Position numbers and translations under genes: made by a program. From assembly GCF_036289385.1 (NCBI RefSeq), contig NZ_JAYFFH010000009.1, forward strand, positions 1 to 63,371: a stretch of DNA of 63,371 nt, read 5' to 3'. This stretch comes from Anaerofustis butyriciformans (lineage in GTDB: Bacteria; Bacillota; Clostridia; Eubacteriales; Anaerofustaceae). Of this stretch, positions 34,903 to 44,460 are shown piece by piece. The notes under the pieces were generated by a model that ran no database searches, had not been told where the DNA came from, and saw only the letters and a list, made by a program, of their open reading frames with translations. The number at the start of each line of letters is the position of its first letter. The first letter of the stretch is position 1.

Positions 34903-36816
34903 CTATATATCTAGATTTTTAACCTTTCTTGCGTTTTCTGTGATGAAGTCTTTTCTTGGTTGAACTTGGTCTCCCATAAGGATAGAGAAAATTTCATCAG
35001 CATAAGCTGCATCATCTATTGTAACTTGTAATAAAGTTCTGTTTTCAGGGTTCATTGTTGTATCCCAAAGTTGTTCACCGTTCATTTCCCCAAGACCTTT
35101 ATATCGTTGAAGACCTATTTTATCTCTTCCGATTTCGCTTAATTTTTCTTCAAGTTCTTCATCTGAGTATAGGTACCATACTTTCTTTTGTTTTTCAAGT
35201 TTATATAAAGGGGGCTGCGCTATATAAACATACCCTGCGTCGATAAGACCTCTCATATAACGATAGAAGAATGTAAGAAGTAATGTTCTGATATGAGCAC
35301 CATCGACGTCGGCATCGGTCATGATTACAATTTTATGATATCTTGCTTTTTCAATGTCGAATTCGTCTGAAATACCTGTACCAAAAGCAGTAATCATAGA
35401 ACGGATAGTATCTGCATTTAGCATTCTGTCAAGTCTTGCTTTTTCTACATTTAAAATTTTACCTCTAAGTGGTAATATAGCTTGAGTTTTTGGGTTTCTT
35501 CCCAGTTTTGCACTACCACCCGCACTATCCCCTTCCACAAGGTATATTTCACATTTTGCAGGGTCTTTTTCTCTGCAGTCGGCAAGTTTTCCAGGTAATG
35601 CTGTACTTTCAAGTACGCTCTTTCTTCTTACAAGGTCTTTTGCCTTTCTTGCTGCTTTTCTTGCTCTTTGAGCAGTTAGAGCTTTTTCAACAATTATTTT
35701 AGCTTCTTGAGGATGTTCTTCAAGGTAAGCTGTGATGTTGTCTCCAACCGTAGTATCAACATATCCTCTTACTTCAGGGTTACCAAGTTTTGTTTTGGTT
35801 TGTCCTTCAAATTCAGGATCAGAAATTTTTACGCTGATTACAACAGTAAGACCTTCTCTTATGTCATCTCCGGAAAGATTTTCTTCGTTTTCTTTTAAGA
35901 TAGAATATTTTCTTGCGTATGCATTGATACTTCTTGTTAAGGCTGTTTTAAAGCCGTTTACATGCATACCGCCTTCAACGGTATTGATGTTGTTTGCAAA
36001 AGAATAAATACTTTCGCTGAAACTTGTTGTATACTGCATAGCAACATCTAAAAGGCAAACATCGCTTTCTTTTTCAAAATATATTATTTCATTTGTAAGT
36101 TTTTCTTTGCCTCTGTTTGCGTATTCTACAAACTCTATGATACCACCTTCATAATGGAAAGTTTCTTCTTGTTCTTTGCCTTCTCTTTCATCTTTTAAAG
36201 TGATTTTTAATCCTTTATTTAAGAAAGCAAGTTCTCTTATTCTGTGTTTTAAAGTATCATAGTTATATACAAGTTCAGAGAAAATTTCATAGTCTGGTTT
36301 AAAGAACACAGTTGTACCTGTTTCTTTAGTTTTTCCTATAACTTCAAGTTTTGTTATAGGTTTACCTCTTTCATATTTTTGCTGATGTATTTGACCGTTT
36401 TGGCATACTGTAACGGTTAAATGTTCTGACAATGCGTTAACAACCGATACACCAACACCGTGTAAACCACCTGATACTTTATATGTACCAGAATCAAATT
36501 TACCACCGGCATGAAGTATTGTAAGGGCAATTTCAACGGCACTTTTTTTGTATTTAGGGTTAATTCCAGTAGGAATACCTCTACCGTCGTCTTTTACGGT
36601 GATTGTATCTCCTTCACCTATTGTTACAACTATATTTTTACAAAAACCGGCTAATGCTTCGTCCACACTGTTGTCTATGATTTCATATACAAGGTGATGA
36701 AGACCTTTTTCTCCTGTACTACCAATGTACATACCCGGTCTTTTTCTAACAGCTTCCAGACCTTCCAGTACTTTTATTTTACTGGCATCATAATTATTAT
36801 TATCTTGTTTGGCCAC
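34903..36816 (-). CDS. gyrB: DNA gyrase subunit B
   Basis: This is the ATPase subunit of gyrase. The 637 residues give the short Gram-positive form. It has the GHKL site (EIIDNSVDEALAG, DDGRGIPTG, GGLHGVG) and the TOPRIM/metal site EGDSAGGSA with PLRGKILNVEKA and DADVDGAH. The start is GTG at 36816 with a near-perfect AAAGGAGGT. That site lies inside the last codons of recF, and the two genes overlap by 17 nt, so translation is coupled. Confidence 0.97.
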   Translation of the reverse strand: MAKQDNNNYDASKIKVLEGLEAVRKRPGMYIGSTGEKGLHHLVYEIIDNSVDEALAGFCKNIVVTIGEGDTITVKDDGRGIPTGINPKYKKSAVEIALTILHAGGKFDSGTYKVSGGLHGVGVSVVNALSEHLTVTVCQNGQIHQQKYERGKPITKLEVIGKTKETGTTVFFKPDYEIFSELVYNYDTLKHRIRELAFLNKGLKITLKDEREGKEQEETFHYEGGIIEFVEYANRGKEKLTNEIIYFEKESDVCLLDVAMQYTTSFSESIYSFANNINTVEGGMHVNGFKTALTRSINAYARKYSILKENEENLSGDDIREGLTVVISVKISDPEFEGQTKTKLGNPEVRGYVDTTVGDNITAYLEEHPQEAKIIVEKALTAQRARKAARKAKDLVRRKSVLESTALPGKLADCREKDPAKCEIYLVEGDSAGGSAKLGRNPKTQAILPLRGKILNVEKARLDRMLNADTIRSMITAFGTGISDEFDIEKARYHKIVIMTDADVDGAHIRTLLLTFFYRYMRGLIDAGYVYIAQPPLYKLEKQKKVWYLYSDEELEEKLSEIGRDKIGLQRYKGLGEMNGEQLWDTTMNPENRTLLQVTIDDAAYADEIFSILMGDQVQPRKDFITENARKVKNLDI

Positions 36817-37912
36817 TGGTTACCTCCTTTAAATTTCCATTTTCTATTTTATATATTTTATAATCATTTATATCTTCTAAAAAAGAATGATTGACACAAG
36901 TTATAAATGATTGTGTGTCCTTTATTAAGTTTAATATTTGTTTTTGTCTGAATTTATCTAAATCACTCATTACATCGTCAAGAAGTACTATCGGATAGTC
37001 TTCAAATTTGTCATAAAGTAATTTTATTAGGGATAATTTCATGCAAAGGGCAATGCTTCTTTGTTGTCCTTGAGATGCAAATTTTTTTGTATCCAAGTCA
37101 TTTATAAAAATGTTTATGTCGTCATGATGTATTCCGACAGTTGTTGTTCCTCTTGATAGATCCTCTTTTCTTGCTTTTTTTAGAGTATTTTTATACATTA
37201 GCTTTATATCAGTTAAGTCACTGTTTTTTAGTACATTTGAAGAATAGAAAAATTTAATATTTTCATTTTTGCATACTTCTTTATTTAGATTATCTGTAAT
37301 TTTTTCTATTTTCTTTAAAACATTTATTCTTGTTTTTATGATGTCACTTCCTATTGTGTATAATGTTTCATCATATACATCCAGTAAACTTGAAGCGATG
37401 TTTCTTTTTGTGTAATCTTTTAAAATAGTATTTCTTTGTTTTAAAGCTTTATTGTATTTTCTTAAAGCACTATGATAGGCAGGAAAAATAAGGCTTATAC
37501 TTTCATCTAGGAATTTTCGTCTATCCTTTGGATATCCTTTTATAATTTTTAAATCTTCAGGAGTAAACAAAACTATATTGTATTCTTTTAAAAGTTCTGT
37601 TCTTGTTTTTACGGGGGTAGAATTAATTTCATATTTTCTTGTATCTTTAATAGTGAGTTTTACGTTTGTATCTATGTCATCTTCCTTTTTTACATTTGCC
37701 GAAACTATGCAAAAATCGCTATCTTGTTTTATGAAATTAAGAGTACTTTTTTCTCTGTGAGAAATTCCGTTTAAAGTCAAAGAAAGGGCCTCTAAAAAAT
37801 TAGTTTTGCCCTGTGCGTTTTCCCCATAAAAAATATTATATTTTTTATTAAAGGACGTATTAATTTTTTCAATATTCCTAAAATTTGTTATATCAATATT
37901 TTCTATATACAT
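36800..37912 (-). CDS. recF: DNA replication and repair protein RecF
   Basis: The 370-residue SMC-like ATPase loads RecA onto gapped DNA with RecO and RecR. It has a Walker A motif (GENAQGKT), the signature SQGQQRS and Walker B VLLDDVMSDLD. Its end carries the gyrB ribosome site. In many Bacillota recF follows dnaA-dnaN; here the upstream neighbour is a divergent membrane gene and no dnaN is present. An extended -10 (37942-37950) and AAAGGGG lie upstream of ATG 37912. Confidence 0.95.
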   Translation of the reverse strand: MYIENIDITNFRNIEKINTSFNKKYNIFYGENAQGKTNFLEALSLTLNGISHREKSTLNFIKQDSDFCIVSANVKKEDDIDTNVKLTIKDTRKYEINSTPVKTRTELLKEYNIVLFTPEDLKIIKGYPKDRRKFLDESISLIFPAYHSALRKYNKALKQRNTILKDYTKRNIASSLLDVYDETLYTIGSDIIKTRINVLKKIEKITDNLNKEVCKNENIKFFYSSNVLKNSDLTDIKLMYKNTLKKARKEDLSRGTTTVGIHHDDINIFINDLDTKKFASQGQQRSIALCMKLSLIKLLYDKFEDYPIVLLDDVMSDLDKFRQKQILNLIKDTQSFITCVNHSFLEDINDYKIYKIENGNLKEVTSGQTR

Positions 37913-37941
37913 AAAAAAACCCCTTTAGGATTTATACTGTA

Positions 37942-37950
37942 ATTATAGCA
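37942..37950 (-). promoter_or_regulatory. Extended -10 promoter of recF-gyrB-gyrA
   Basis: On the minus strand TGCTATAAT matches TGnTATAAT exactly, about 30 nt before the recF start. It lies between the arms of an A/C-G/T inverted repeat (37913-37923 and 37957-37966). Confidence 0.6.
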
Positions 37951-38058
37951 TAAAATGGGGTTTTTTCATAGAATTTAATTAAAATATGAAAGATATTTTG
38001 ATTAAAAAATATGTATGAAATTTTTGTTTTATAATGTGTTAAATTAATACAAAATATT

Positions 38059-38086
38059 TTGACATGAGAATGTTTTGATATATAAT
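38059..38086 (+). promoter_or_regulatory. Consensus promoter of the divergent membrane gene
   Basis: TTGACA, a 16-nt spacer and TATAAT. Transcription would start near 38093, after the first in-frame start codon at 38075, which supports the start at 38126. Confidence 0.8.
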
Positions 38087-38125
38087 AAAGATAATTTATT
38101 TTTACTAATCGGAGAGAATTATAAT

Positions 38126-38731
38126 ATGAAAAATTTTTTAAAACAAGTTAACTTATTTTACGGAGTAGTAATACTTCTGATTTCAATTTTATTTTTACGT
38201 CCAAGTTTAATTGGACAAATAAATCCAGAACAGTTAAAGGTGTATTTAAACATTGAAATATACTATGCCATAGGATTGCTTGCAGCTTTGATTTCTTTGG
38301 TATTTATGAATTATATTTATACAAAGGTAAAGTATGGAGTAATTAAAAGTGTTGACGATATTAGATACATAAAACCAAGAAGAATCATGTTCTTTTTCAT
38401 GGCAATAGCCGTAATAGCATTTTTAGGAACATTTTGTTATGAATTTCCAAAACTATCAGGACTAGTTGATGTTGGTTTTGTTGGAATTCTTTTAGGTAAA
38501 TCTACATTTTCATATTCTATATGGGGTATGTTTGTTAGTGCTGTTATAGTGCTTTATGTAATGTTTTTTACAAAGTCTCTTGAAAATGAACTTCCAAGAC
38601 GTAGAAGATCAAAACAAAAAGTTAAAGTTGATATGAATGATTTCTTTAGTATTTTTATTCCTCATATACCTGCTTTAATAAACTTAATAGTTGTTGTTGT
38701 GTTCTTTGTTGGAATGAGAAGTCTATTGTAA
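38126..38731 (+). CDS. Integral membrane protein of unknown function
   Basis: The 201-residue protein starts at ATG 38126 with GGAGAG upstream; an earlier in-frame codon lies within the promoter. It has about five hydrophobic segments: residues about 9-25, 43-60, 88-104, 128-148 and 182-200. Between the fourth and fifth is a basic stretch (PRRRRSKQK) expected to be cytoplasmic. I do not recognise the family. It is divergent from recF and followed 113 nt later by an Asp23-family gene with its own promoter. Confidence 0.75.
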   Translation: MKNFLKQVNLFYGVVILLISILFLRPSLIGQINPEQLKVYLNIEIYYAIGLLAALISLVFMNYIYTKVKYGVIKSVDDIRYIKPRRIMFFFMAIAVIAFLGTFCYEFPKLSGLVDVGFVGILLGKSTFSYSIWGMFVSAVIVLYVMFFTKSLENELPRRRRSKQKVKVDMNDFFSIFIPHIPALINLIVVVVFFVGMRSLL

Positions 38732-38802
38732 AAAATTGTATTTTTTTGTTTATTAACTAAATCATAAATTTTAACAAAATATATTTTATTAAGTTTTTAT
38801 TA

Positions 38803-38811
38803 TGGTATAAT
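38803..38811 (+). promoter_or_regulatory. Extended -10 promoter before the Asp23 gene
   Basis: TGGTATAAT fits TGnTATAAT and lies 33 nt before the ATG at 38845. Confidence 0.6.
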
Positions 38812-38844
38812 AAAGGCAAATATAAGGTTATAAGGAGAAGATTA

Positions 38845-39201
38845 ATGTACGCTAAAAAGACAGATAATATAGGAGATGTAAATATCTCTACTGAAATTAT
38901 TGAACAAATGGTAGGGCTTTGTGCAATGGAATGTTTTGGTATTGTAGGAATGGCAAGCAGAAGCGTAACCAATGGTATTATAGAACTTTTAAAGAAAGAA
39001 AACCTTAGAAAAGGTGTAAAAGTTGTTGAAGAAGATGGCAGACTTATAATAGATATTTACGTTATTGTTGAATTTGGCGTGAAAATTGTTACGGTTGCAG
39101 AAAATCTTATTGACACCGTAAAATATAATGTTGAAAAACAAACGGGACTAAAAATCAAAAAAATCAATGTTCACGTTCAAAGCGTTAGAGCTAATCAATA
39201 A
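38845..39201 (+). CDS. Asp23/Gls24 family (YloU-like) protein
   Basis: The 118-residue protein shows the family pattern NISTEIIEQMVGLCAMECFGIVGM and the end IKKINVHVQSV. The YloU type is found next to the DAK2-domain FakA gene in most Bacillota, as here (19 nt upstream of it). The molecular role is unknown; related Asp23 proteins sit at the membrane and affect envelope stress. AAGGAG precedes the ATG. It is the first gene of a six-gene unit running to 44433. Confidence 0.9.
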   Translation: MYAKKTDNIGDVNISTEIIEQMVGLCAMECFGIVGMASRSVTNGIIELLKKENLRKGVKVVEEDGRLIIDIYVIVEFGVKIVTVAENLIDTVKYNVEKQTGLKIKKINVHVQSVRANQ

Positions 39202-39220
39202 AATAACGGCGAGGTAAAAA

Positions 39221-40870
39221 ATGATAGATTCAAAAATGTTTAAAAAAGTATTAAAAGGGGCATATGCTAACCTAGAAAATAATAAACAAATGGTTAACAA
39301 TCTAAATGTTTTCCCTGTTCCTGACGGTGATACAGGAACAAATATGTCTTTAACGGTTAAAACTGCCGTTGAAGAAATGAGTAAGGTTACATCTGATAAA
39401 ATCGGCGATATTGCTGCAAGCATGTCAAGCGGAGCTTTAATGGGAGCAAGAGGAAACTCAGGTGTTATTTTATCACAACTTTTCAGAGGCTTTGCAAAAG
39501 GTTTAAAAGACGTAAAGGAAATTGATATTGACTCTTTAATAGGAGCATTTGAGCTTTCTACAAAAATGGCTTACAGAGCCGTTATGAAACCAACTGAAGG
39601 AACAATCCTTACAGTTGCAAGAGAAATGTATGAATTTGCTAAAGAACACGGTAATAGCTATTCTTCAGTAGAGGATTTTATTTCTCATGTTCTTGAAGCA
39701 GGTGAAAAATCTCTTCAAAATACACCAAATCTTTTACCTGTATTAAAAGAAGCAGGCGTTGTTGATGCCGGAGGTAGAGGTTTACTTTGCTTATTTGAAG
39801 GTGCTTTAAAAGTTTTAAAAGGTGAAGAAGTTGTATTTATTGATGTTGAAGATGTAGAAAAAGAAGAAAGCGGAGTACAAGGCTTTGAAATAGATTCTTC
39901 TGATATTAAATTTGGATACTGTACTGAATTTTTAATTAAGGTTCATGAAGAAAATTTAAAATATGAAAGCGCTATTACTGCAGCATTAAAAGATAAACTT
40001 ACTCCAATCGGAGATTCTTTGGTTGCTGTTCATGATAATGGAATTATTAAAATTCATGTTCATACAAATGTGCCTTGGAATGCAATGAAGATGGCGGCTA
40101 CTTGTGGTGAACTTTCAAAAATTAAAATTGAAAATATGAGAGAACAACACAGTGAGCTTATTTTGAAAGAAGCTGAAGAAGCAAAAGAAGAAGAAAAATA
40201 TTCTAAAGAAGAAAAAGACTTCATCTTTATTGGTGTTGCTGCCGGAAGCGGTATGAGCAAAATCCTTAAAGATCTAGGTATGGACTATGTTATTGAAGGA
40301 GGACAAACAATGAATCCTTCAACTCAAGACTTCTTAGATATAATTGAAAATACAAATGGTAAAAATTATATTTTAATGCCAAATAATAAAAATATCATAA
40401 TGGCTGCAAGTCAAGCTAAAGAAATAAGCGAAAAGAATATTGAAGTTGTAAAAACAAGAACAATTCCGGAAGCTATTTCTGCTTTAATGGTATTTGATGC
40501 AACATCTTCTTTAGCTGATAATGCTGAAAATATGACAGATGCAATAAGCGAAGTTAAAACAGGTCAAGTAACATTTGCCGTAAGAGATACACAAATTGGT
40601 GATACTGTAATTTCAGAAGGTGACATTCTTGGTATATTAGGTTCTGATATTGTTTGCGATACAAAAGATGTTTCAACTGCAACAGTTGAGTTGATTGATA
40701 AAATGGTTGATGAAGACAGCGAACTTATTAGTATTTACTATGGTGAAGATATAAAAGAAGAAGATGCAAACAAAGTTGCTGAAATAGTTGAAGAAAAATA
40801 TGAAGATTTAGATGTTGAAATAACATACGGCGGACAGCCATTATATTACTATATTGTAAGTGTTGAATAA
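39221..40870 (+). CDS. fakA: FakA/YloV-like fatty acid kinase (DAK2 domain)
   Basis: The 549 residues match S. aureus FakA (about 548). The N-terminal DhaL-type nucleotide domain has the metal motif VPDGDTGTNM and SGARGNSG-like GARGNSGVI. A middle domain and a C-terminal EDD/DegV-like part follow. In S. aureus FakA phosphorylates fatty acids presented by FakB carriers for phospholipid synthesis and virulence control. No fakB is in this window. GAGGT precedes the ATG, and recG begins 1 nt after its stop. Confidence 0.88.
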   Translation: MIDSKMFKKVLKGAYANLENNKQMVNNLNVFPVPDGDTGTNMSLTVKTAVEEMSKVTSDKIGDIAASMSSGALMGARGNSGVILSQLFRGFAKGLKDVKEIDIDSLIGAFELSTKMAYRAVMKPTEGTILTVAREMYEFAKEHGNSYSSVEDFISHVLEAGEKSLQNTPNLLPVLKEAGVVDAGGRGLLCLFEGALKVLKGEEVVFIDVEDVEKEESGVQGFEIDSSDIKFGYCTEFLIKVHEENLKYESAITAALKDKLTPIGDSLVAVHDNGIIKIHVHTNVPWNAMKMAATCGELSKIKIENMREQHSELILKEAEEAKEEEKYSKEEKDFIFIGVAAGSGMSKILKDLGMDYVIEGGQTMNPSTQDFLDIIENTNGKNYILMPNNKNIIMAASQAKEISEKNIEVVKTRTIPEAISALMVFDATSSLADNAENMTDAISEVKTGQVTFAVRDTQIGDTVISEGDILGILGSDIVCDTKDVSTATVELIDKMVDEDSELISIYYGEDIKEEDANKVAEIVEEKYEDLDVEITYGGQPLYYYIVSVE

Positions 40871-40871
40871 T

Positions 40872-42899
40872 ATGAGTTATGAATTAACAAACCTTAAGGG
40901 TGTAGGAGAAAAGAAAGCCTTAGAGCTTAATAATTTGGGCATTTTTTCCCTAAAAGAACTTATTGATTACTATCCAAGAACCTATGAAGTGATTGGTGAT
41001 GCAAAATATATAAAAGATGCAAAACAAAATGAGAAAGAACTTATTAAATGTACTTTTGTAGAAGTTCAAAAGACGAGGATAGTAAGAAGAAATTTAAAAA
41101 TAACAAAAATAAAATTTGAAAGTGAAGGTAGTATATTTTATGCTACCTTCTTTAATAATCCCTATATTTCTTCGTTCTTTAAAAGAGATGAAGAATATAA
41201 ACTTTATGGTAAAGTTGAGAAAAAGGGGAATTATTATGAAATGGTTTCTCCAAAGTATGCAAAGTTAAATGATGAAACATCTATAAAAAGCGGACTTAAT
41301 CCTGTTTATCCGTTAAGTAATAAAAGCAAAATAACAAATAAAGAACTTAAGAAATTTGTTTTAAATGCATTAGATATTATGACAATAAAGGATTTTATTC
41401 CGGAATATATAAAAGATGAGTATAATTTATGTTCATTATATGATGCATATAAAGGAATTCATAATCCAAAGAGATTAGGTGATACTCTTAAAGCCAATGA
41501 ACGTTTGACTTTTGATGAGTTTTGTGGATTTAATTTATCTATGATACTAAATAAGAATCTTAATATGGGTGTTAAGGGAGAGATAATAGAAATAAATTAC
41601 AAACAAGATTTCTTAGATAAACTTCCCTTTACACTTACTGATTCTCAAAATAAAGTTATAAAAGACATAGAAGATGATTTTATGTCTGGAGTAAAGATGA
41701 ATAGACTTGTTCAAGGGGATGTAGGAAGCGGTAAAACAGTTATAGCCATGTATGCGGTATTTTTAGCTGTTATGAGCGGATATCAAGCAGTTTTTTGTGC
41801 TCCTACAAAGATACTTGCTTCTCAGCACTTTGAGAAAATGAAAGAAATCTTTGATAATTTTAATATAAGAATGGAATTTCTTTATTCCGGTATGACAGCT
41901 AAAGAAAAACGTTTGGCTTATGAGAGAATAGAAAGTGGAATAAGTAATGTAATTGTAGGTACTCATGCAGTTTTTTCAAAGAAAGTAAAATACAAGAATT
42001 TGGCTCTTGCTGTTATTGACGAGCAGCATAGGTTTGGGGTTATGCAAAGAGGGTTTTTAACAAAAAAAGGGGATAGCGTTCATACTCTTGTAATGAGTGC
42101 AACACCTATTCCAAGAACATTGGCTCTTAGTATTTACAAAGACCTTGATGTGAGTATAATAGATAAAAAACCTTCCGGCAGAAAAGAAATAAAAACATAC
42201 TTTAAAGATTATTCATATTATGACAGAGTATATAGATTTGCTGTAAAGCAGATTAGTGAAGGAAATCAGGTATATGTTGTTTGCCCATCAATTGACAGTG
42301 AAGATTTAAAAGCTGCAGAAAATATTTATGAAAAATTAAATAAAACGTATTTTAAGAATATTAACACAGCATTAATTCACGGAAAAATGGCAGAAGATGA
42401 AAAAGACAGAATAATGGATGATTTTTACAGAGGGAAAATAAAAGCATTGGTTTCTACAAGTGTAATAGAAGTAGGTATAGACAGTAAAGATGCAACACTT
42501 ATCATTATAGAAGATGCTGATAGGTTTGGACTTGCTTCTCTTCATCAATTAAGGGGAAGAGTTGGAAGAAATGACAAAGAAAGTTATTGTATACTTTTAA
42601 GTAATAATCAAAGTAAAAAGAGTATTGAAAGGCTAAGTTTTTTATCAAAGAATACCGATGGGTTTAAAATAGCTCTTTATGATTTGAAAACCAGGGGAAG
42701 CGGCGATATTCTTGGTGTAAGACAAAGCGGGAAAGACGGATATAATATATATAAACTTATTGAAAACAGCGAGCTTTTTAATAAGGCAAAAGATGCAATG
42801 GAAGATATTCTAAACGACAATACAAATGAAAACAGAGATTACTTAAAATATATAAAAGAAAAATACAGCAGTATTTCAAAGAATATTACATGGAATTAG
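40872..42899 (+). CDS. recG: ATP-dependent DNA helicase RecG
   Basis: The 675-residue helicase reverses stalled replication forks and migrates Holliday junctions. It has an N-terminal wedge/OB domain, Walker A GDVGSGKT, the DEQH box (IDEQHRFG), SATPIPRTLAL and the C-terminal helicase motif QLRGRVGR. The chosen ATG 40872 is one base after the fakA stop. A GTG at 40860 is in frame, but neither has a strong ribosome site, so translation is probably coupled to fakA. Confidence 0.95.
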   Translation: MSYELTNLKGVGEKKALELNNLGIFSLKELIDYYPRTYEVIGDAKYIKDAKQNEKELIKCTFVEVQKTRIVRRNLKITKIKFESEGSIFYATFFNNPYISSFFKRDEEYKLYGKVEKKGNYYEMVSPKYAKLNDETSIKSGLNPVYPLSNKSKITNKELKKFVLNALDIMTIKDFIPEYIKDEYNLCSLYDAYKGIHNPKRLGDTLKANERLTFDEFCGFNLSMILNKNLNMGVKGEIIEINYKQDFLDKLPFTLTDSQNKVIKDIEDDFMSGVKMNRLVQGDVGSGKTVIAMYAVFLAVMSGYQAVFCAPTKILASQHFEKMKEIFDNFNIRMEFLYSGMTAKEKRLAYERIESGISNVIVGTHAVFSKKVKYKNLALAVIDEQHRFGVMQRGFLTKKGDSVHTLVMSATPIPRTLALSIYKDLDVSIIDKKPSGRKEIKTYFKDYSYYDRVYRFAVKQISEGNQVYVVCPSIDSEDLKAAENIYEKLNKTYFKNINTALIHGKMAEDEKDRIMDDFYRGKIKALVSTSVIEVGIDSKDATLIIIEDADRFGLASLHQLRGRVGRNDKESYCILLSNNQSKKSIERLSFLSKNTDGFKIALYDLKTRGSGDILGVRQSGKDGYNIYKLIENSELFNKAKDAMEDILNDNTNENRDYLKYIKEKYSSISKNITWN

Positions 42900-42910
42900 A
42901 GGAAAAATAA

Positions 42911-43453
42911 ATGAGAGTTATCGGTGGGAAAATGAGAGGAACGAATCTTGACAGTCCAAAAGACAGAAGAGTTCGTCCTACAACAGATAGAATAAAGGAA
43001 GATTTATTTAATATTCTTATGCCGTATATTCCGGAAAGTAAATTTTTGGATTTATTTGGCGGTAGTGGTGCAATAGGTATAGAAGCAATAAGCCGTGGGG
43101 CGGATAAAAGTTATTTTATAGATAATAACATGGACAGTATAAGACTTATAAGAAGAAATATAAAGAAAACGAAATGCGAAGAGTTTTGTAAGGTTATAAA
43201 AAAAGATGCATTAAGTTTTGTTAATAATACAGAAGAAAAATTCGACGTTATTTTTCTAGATCCTCCATATAAATATGAAAAACTAAAAATTTTGATAGAA
43301 AATATAGTGAAATGTGATATACTATGTAATAATGGTATATTGGTTGTAGAGCATGACAAAAATATACCAATTGGAGAATTTGAACATTTAACAAAAATCA
43401 GATCAAAGTCTTATTCACTTACAAGTATCGATTTTTTTGTTTGGGAGGATTAG
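42911..43453 (+). CDS. rsmD: 16S rRNA (guanine966-N2)-methyltransferase RsmD
   Basis: The 180-residue enzyme methylates G966 in 16S rRNA. It starts MRVIGGKMRG and has the RsmD marks RPTTDRIKEDLFNIL, the cofactor loop DLFGGSGAIGIEA and the catalytic DPPY. AGAGGA precedes the ATG, and coaD begins at the next base after its stop, the usual rsmD-coaD pairing. Confidence 0.95.
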   Translation: MRVIGGKMRGTNLDSPKDRRVRPTTDRIKEDLFNILMPYIPESKFLDLFGGSGAIGIEAISRGADKSYFIDNNMDSIRLIRRNIKKTKCEEFCKVIKKDALSFVNNTEEKFDVIFLDPPYKYEKLKILIENIVKCDILCNNGILVVEHDKNIPIGEFEHLTKIRSKSYSLTSIDFFVWED

Positions 43454-43942
43454 ATGAAAAAAGCAATATATGCAGGAAGTTTTGACCCAATAACAAACGG
43501 ACATTTGGACATAATAAAAAGAGGGGCAAAAGTTTTTGATAAGATTTACGTTGTACTTATGGAAAACACAAAAAAAACCCATCTGTTCTCTTTGGAAGAA
43601 AGATTATCGTTGCTTAAAGAAAGCGTAAAAGAACTTGGTGATAAAGTTGAAGTAGATTTTTACACGGGACTTATAGCAGATTATTGCAATATAAAAGATA
43701 CTTATATTTTAATTAGAGGTTTAAGAGCCTTAACTGATTTTGAATATGAATTCCAAATGGCTACTATAAACAGAAAGCTTAATAAGGAAGTTGAAAGTGT
43801 CTTTTTCGTAGCAAGTAATAAATATACCTATGTTTCTTCTAGCAATGTAAAACAAATTGCTGAATTCGGAGGGGATGTTTCTTCTATAGTACCTGAATGT
43901 GTAAACAATGCACTTATAGAAAAATATAAGGGAGAGGAATAA
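43454..43942 (+). CDS. coaD: Phosphopantetheine adenylyltransferase
   Basis: This enzyme catalyses the penultimate step of coenzyme A synthesis. The 162-residue length is standard. GSFDPITNGHLD carries the nucleotidyl-transfer HxGH-type site, RGLRALTDFEYE the substrate loop and VSSSNVK the ISSTxxR-like motif. It abuts rsmD and overlaps the next gene by one base (TAATG), and its ribosome site (GGGAGG) lies in the end of rsmD. Confidence 0.96.
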   Translation: MKKAIYAGSFDPITNGHLDIIKRGAKVFDKIYVVLMENTKKTHLFSLEERLSLLKESVKELGDKVEVDFYTGLIADYCNIKDTYILIRGLRALTDFEYEFQMATINRKLNKEVESVFFVASNKYTYVSSSNVKQIAEFGGDVSSIVPECVNNALIEKYKGEE

Positions 43943-44433
43943 TGAAAGTTTTAGAATTATTGGATAAATTGCAAGATTTAGTGGAAAATGGGGCAACAGT
44001 TCCTTTTTCAACAAAAATAATTGTTGACCCTGATGAAGTTTTAGATTTGTTGGATGAAATAAGAGCAGAAATGCCTGGAGACTTAAAAGATGCAATCAGA
44101 ATTACTGAACAAGAAAAAATGATTGTTGACGGGGCTCAAAGAGAAGCAAATAAGATTATGAATGCAGCTGAAAGAAAAGTTAAAGAGCTTATTGATTCTG
44201 ATGAAATTACGAGAAGTGCATATAATAAAGCTCAAGATATGTTAAAAAAAGCAAATACAGAATCTTTAAATATGAGAATAGGTTCAATCGAATACTCTGC
44301 TGCAATGCTTAAAGACTTACAAGATAAGTTAAGAGAAATGATGAATACAATTGAAGATAATAAAATAGAGTTAAAAGAACTTAGAAAATCTGCAATTAAC
44401 AGCAGACCACCGGAAGTTAACGAAGAAAAATAA
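43942..44433 (+). CDS. Coiled-coil protein (DivIVA/ATPase-subunit-like), unknown function
   Basis: The 163-residue, highly charged, mostly helical protein starts MKVLELLDKLQDLVE and has long heptad-like stretches (residues about 60-150). It looks like the short DivIVA-like or V-ATPase-subunit-like proteins annotated after coaD in Clostridia. There is no enzyme motif. The start overlaps the coaD stop, and the gene ends at a bidirectional terminator, so it closes the operon. A structural role near cell division is a guess from similarity in form. Confidence 0.75.
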   Translation: MKVLELLDKLQDLVENGATVPFSTKIIVDPDEVLDLLDEIRAEMPGDLKDAIRITEQEKMIVDGAQREANKIMNAAERKVKELIDSDEITRSAYNKAQDMLKKANTESLNMRIGSIEYSAAMLKDLQDKLREMMNTIEDNKIELKELRKSAINSRPPEVNEEK

Positions 44434-44460
44434 AAAGAGATATTTTTATATCTCTTTTTT
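44432..44460. terminator. Bidirectional terminator between the coiled-coil gene and ylbJ
   Basis: The 12-bp stem AAAAAGAGATAT/ATATCTCTTTTT has a 4-nt T loop and A and T runs at its ends. The ylbJ stop codon lies within the hairpin. Confidence 0.88.

Noticed and set aside
37913..38125. Possible replication origin beside recF
   Set aside because: No DnaA-box cluster (TTATCCACA-like) was seen, and dnaA and dnaN are absent.
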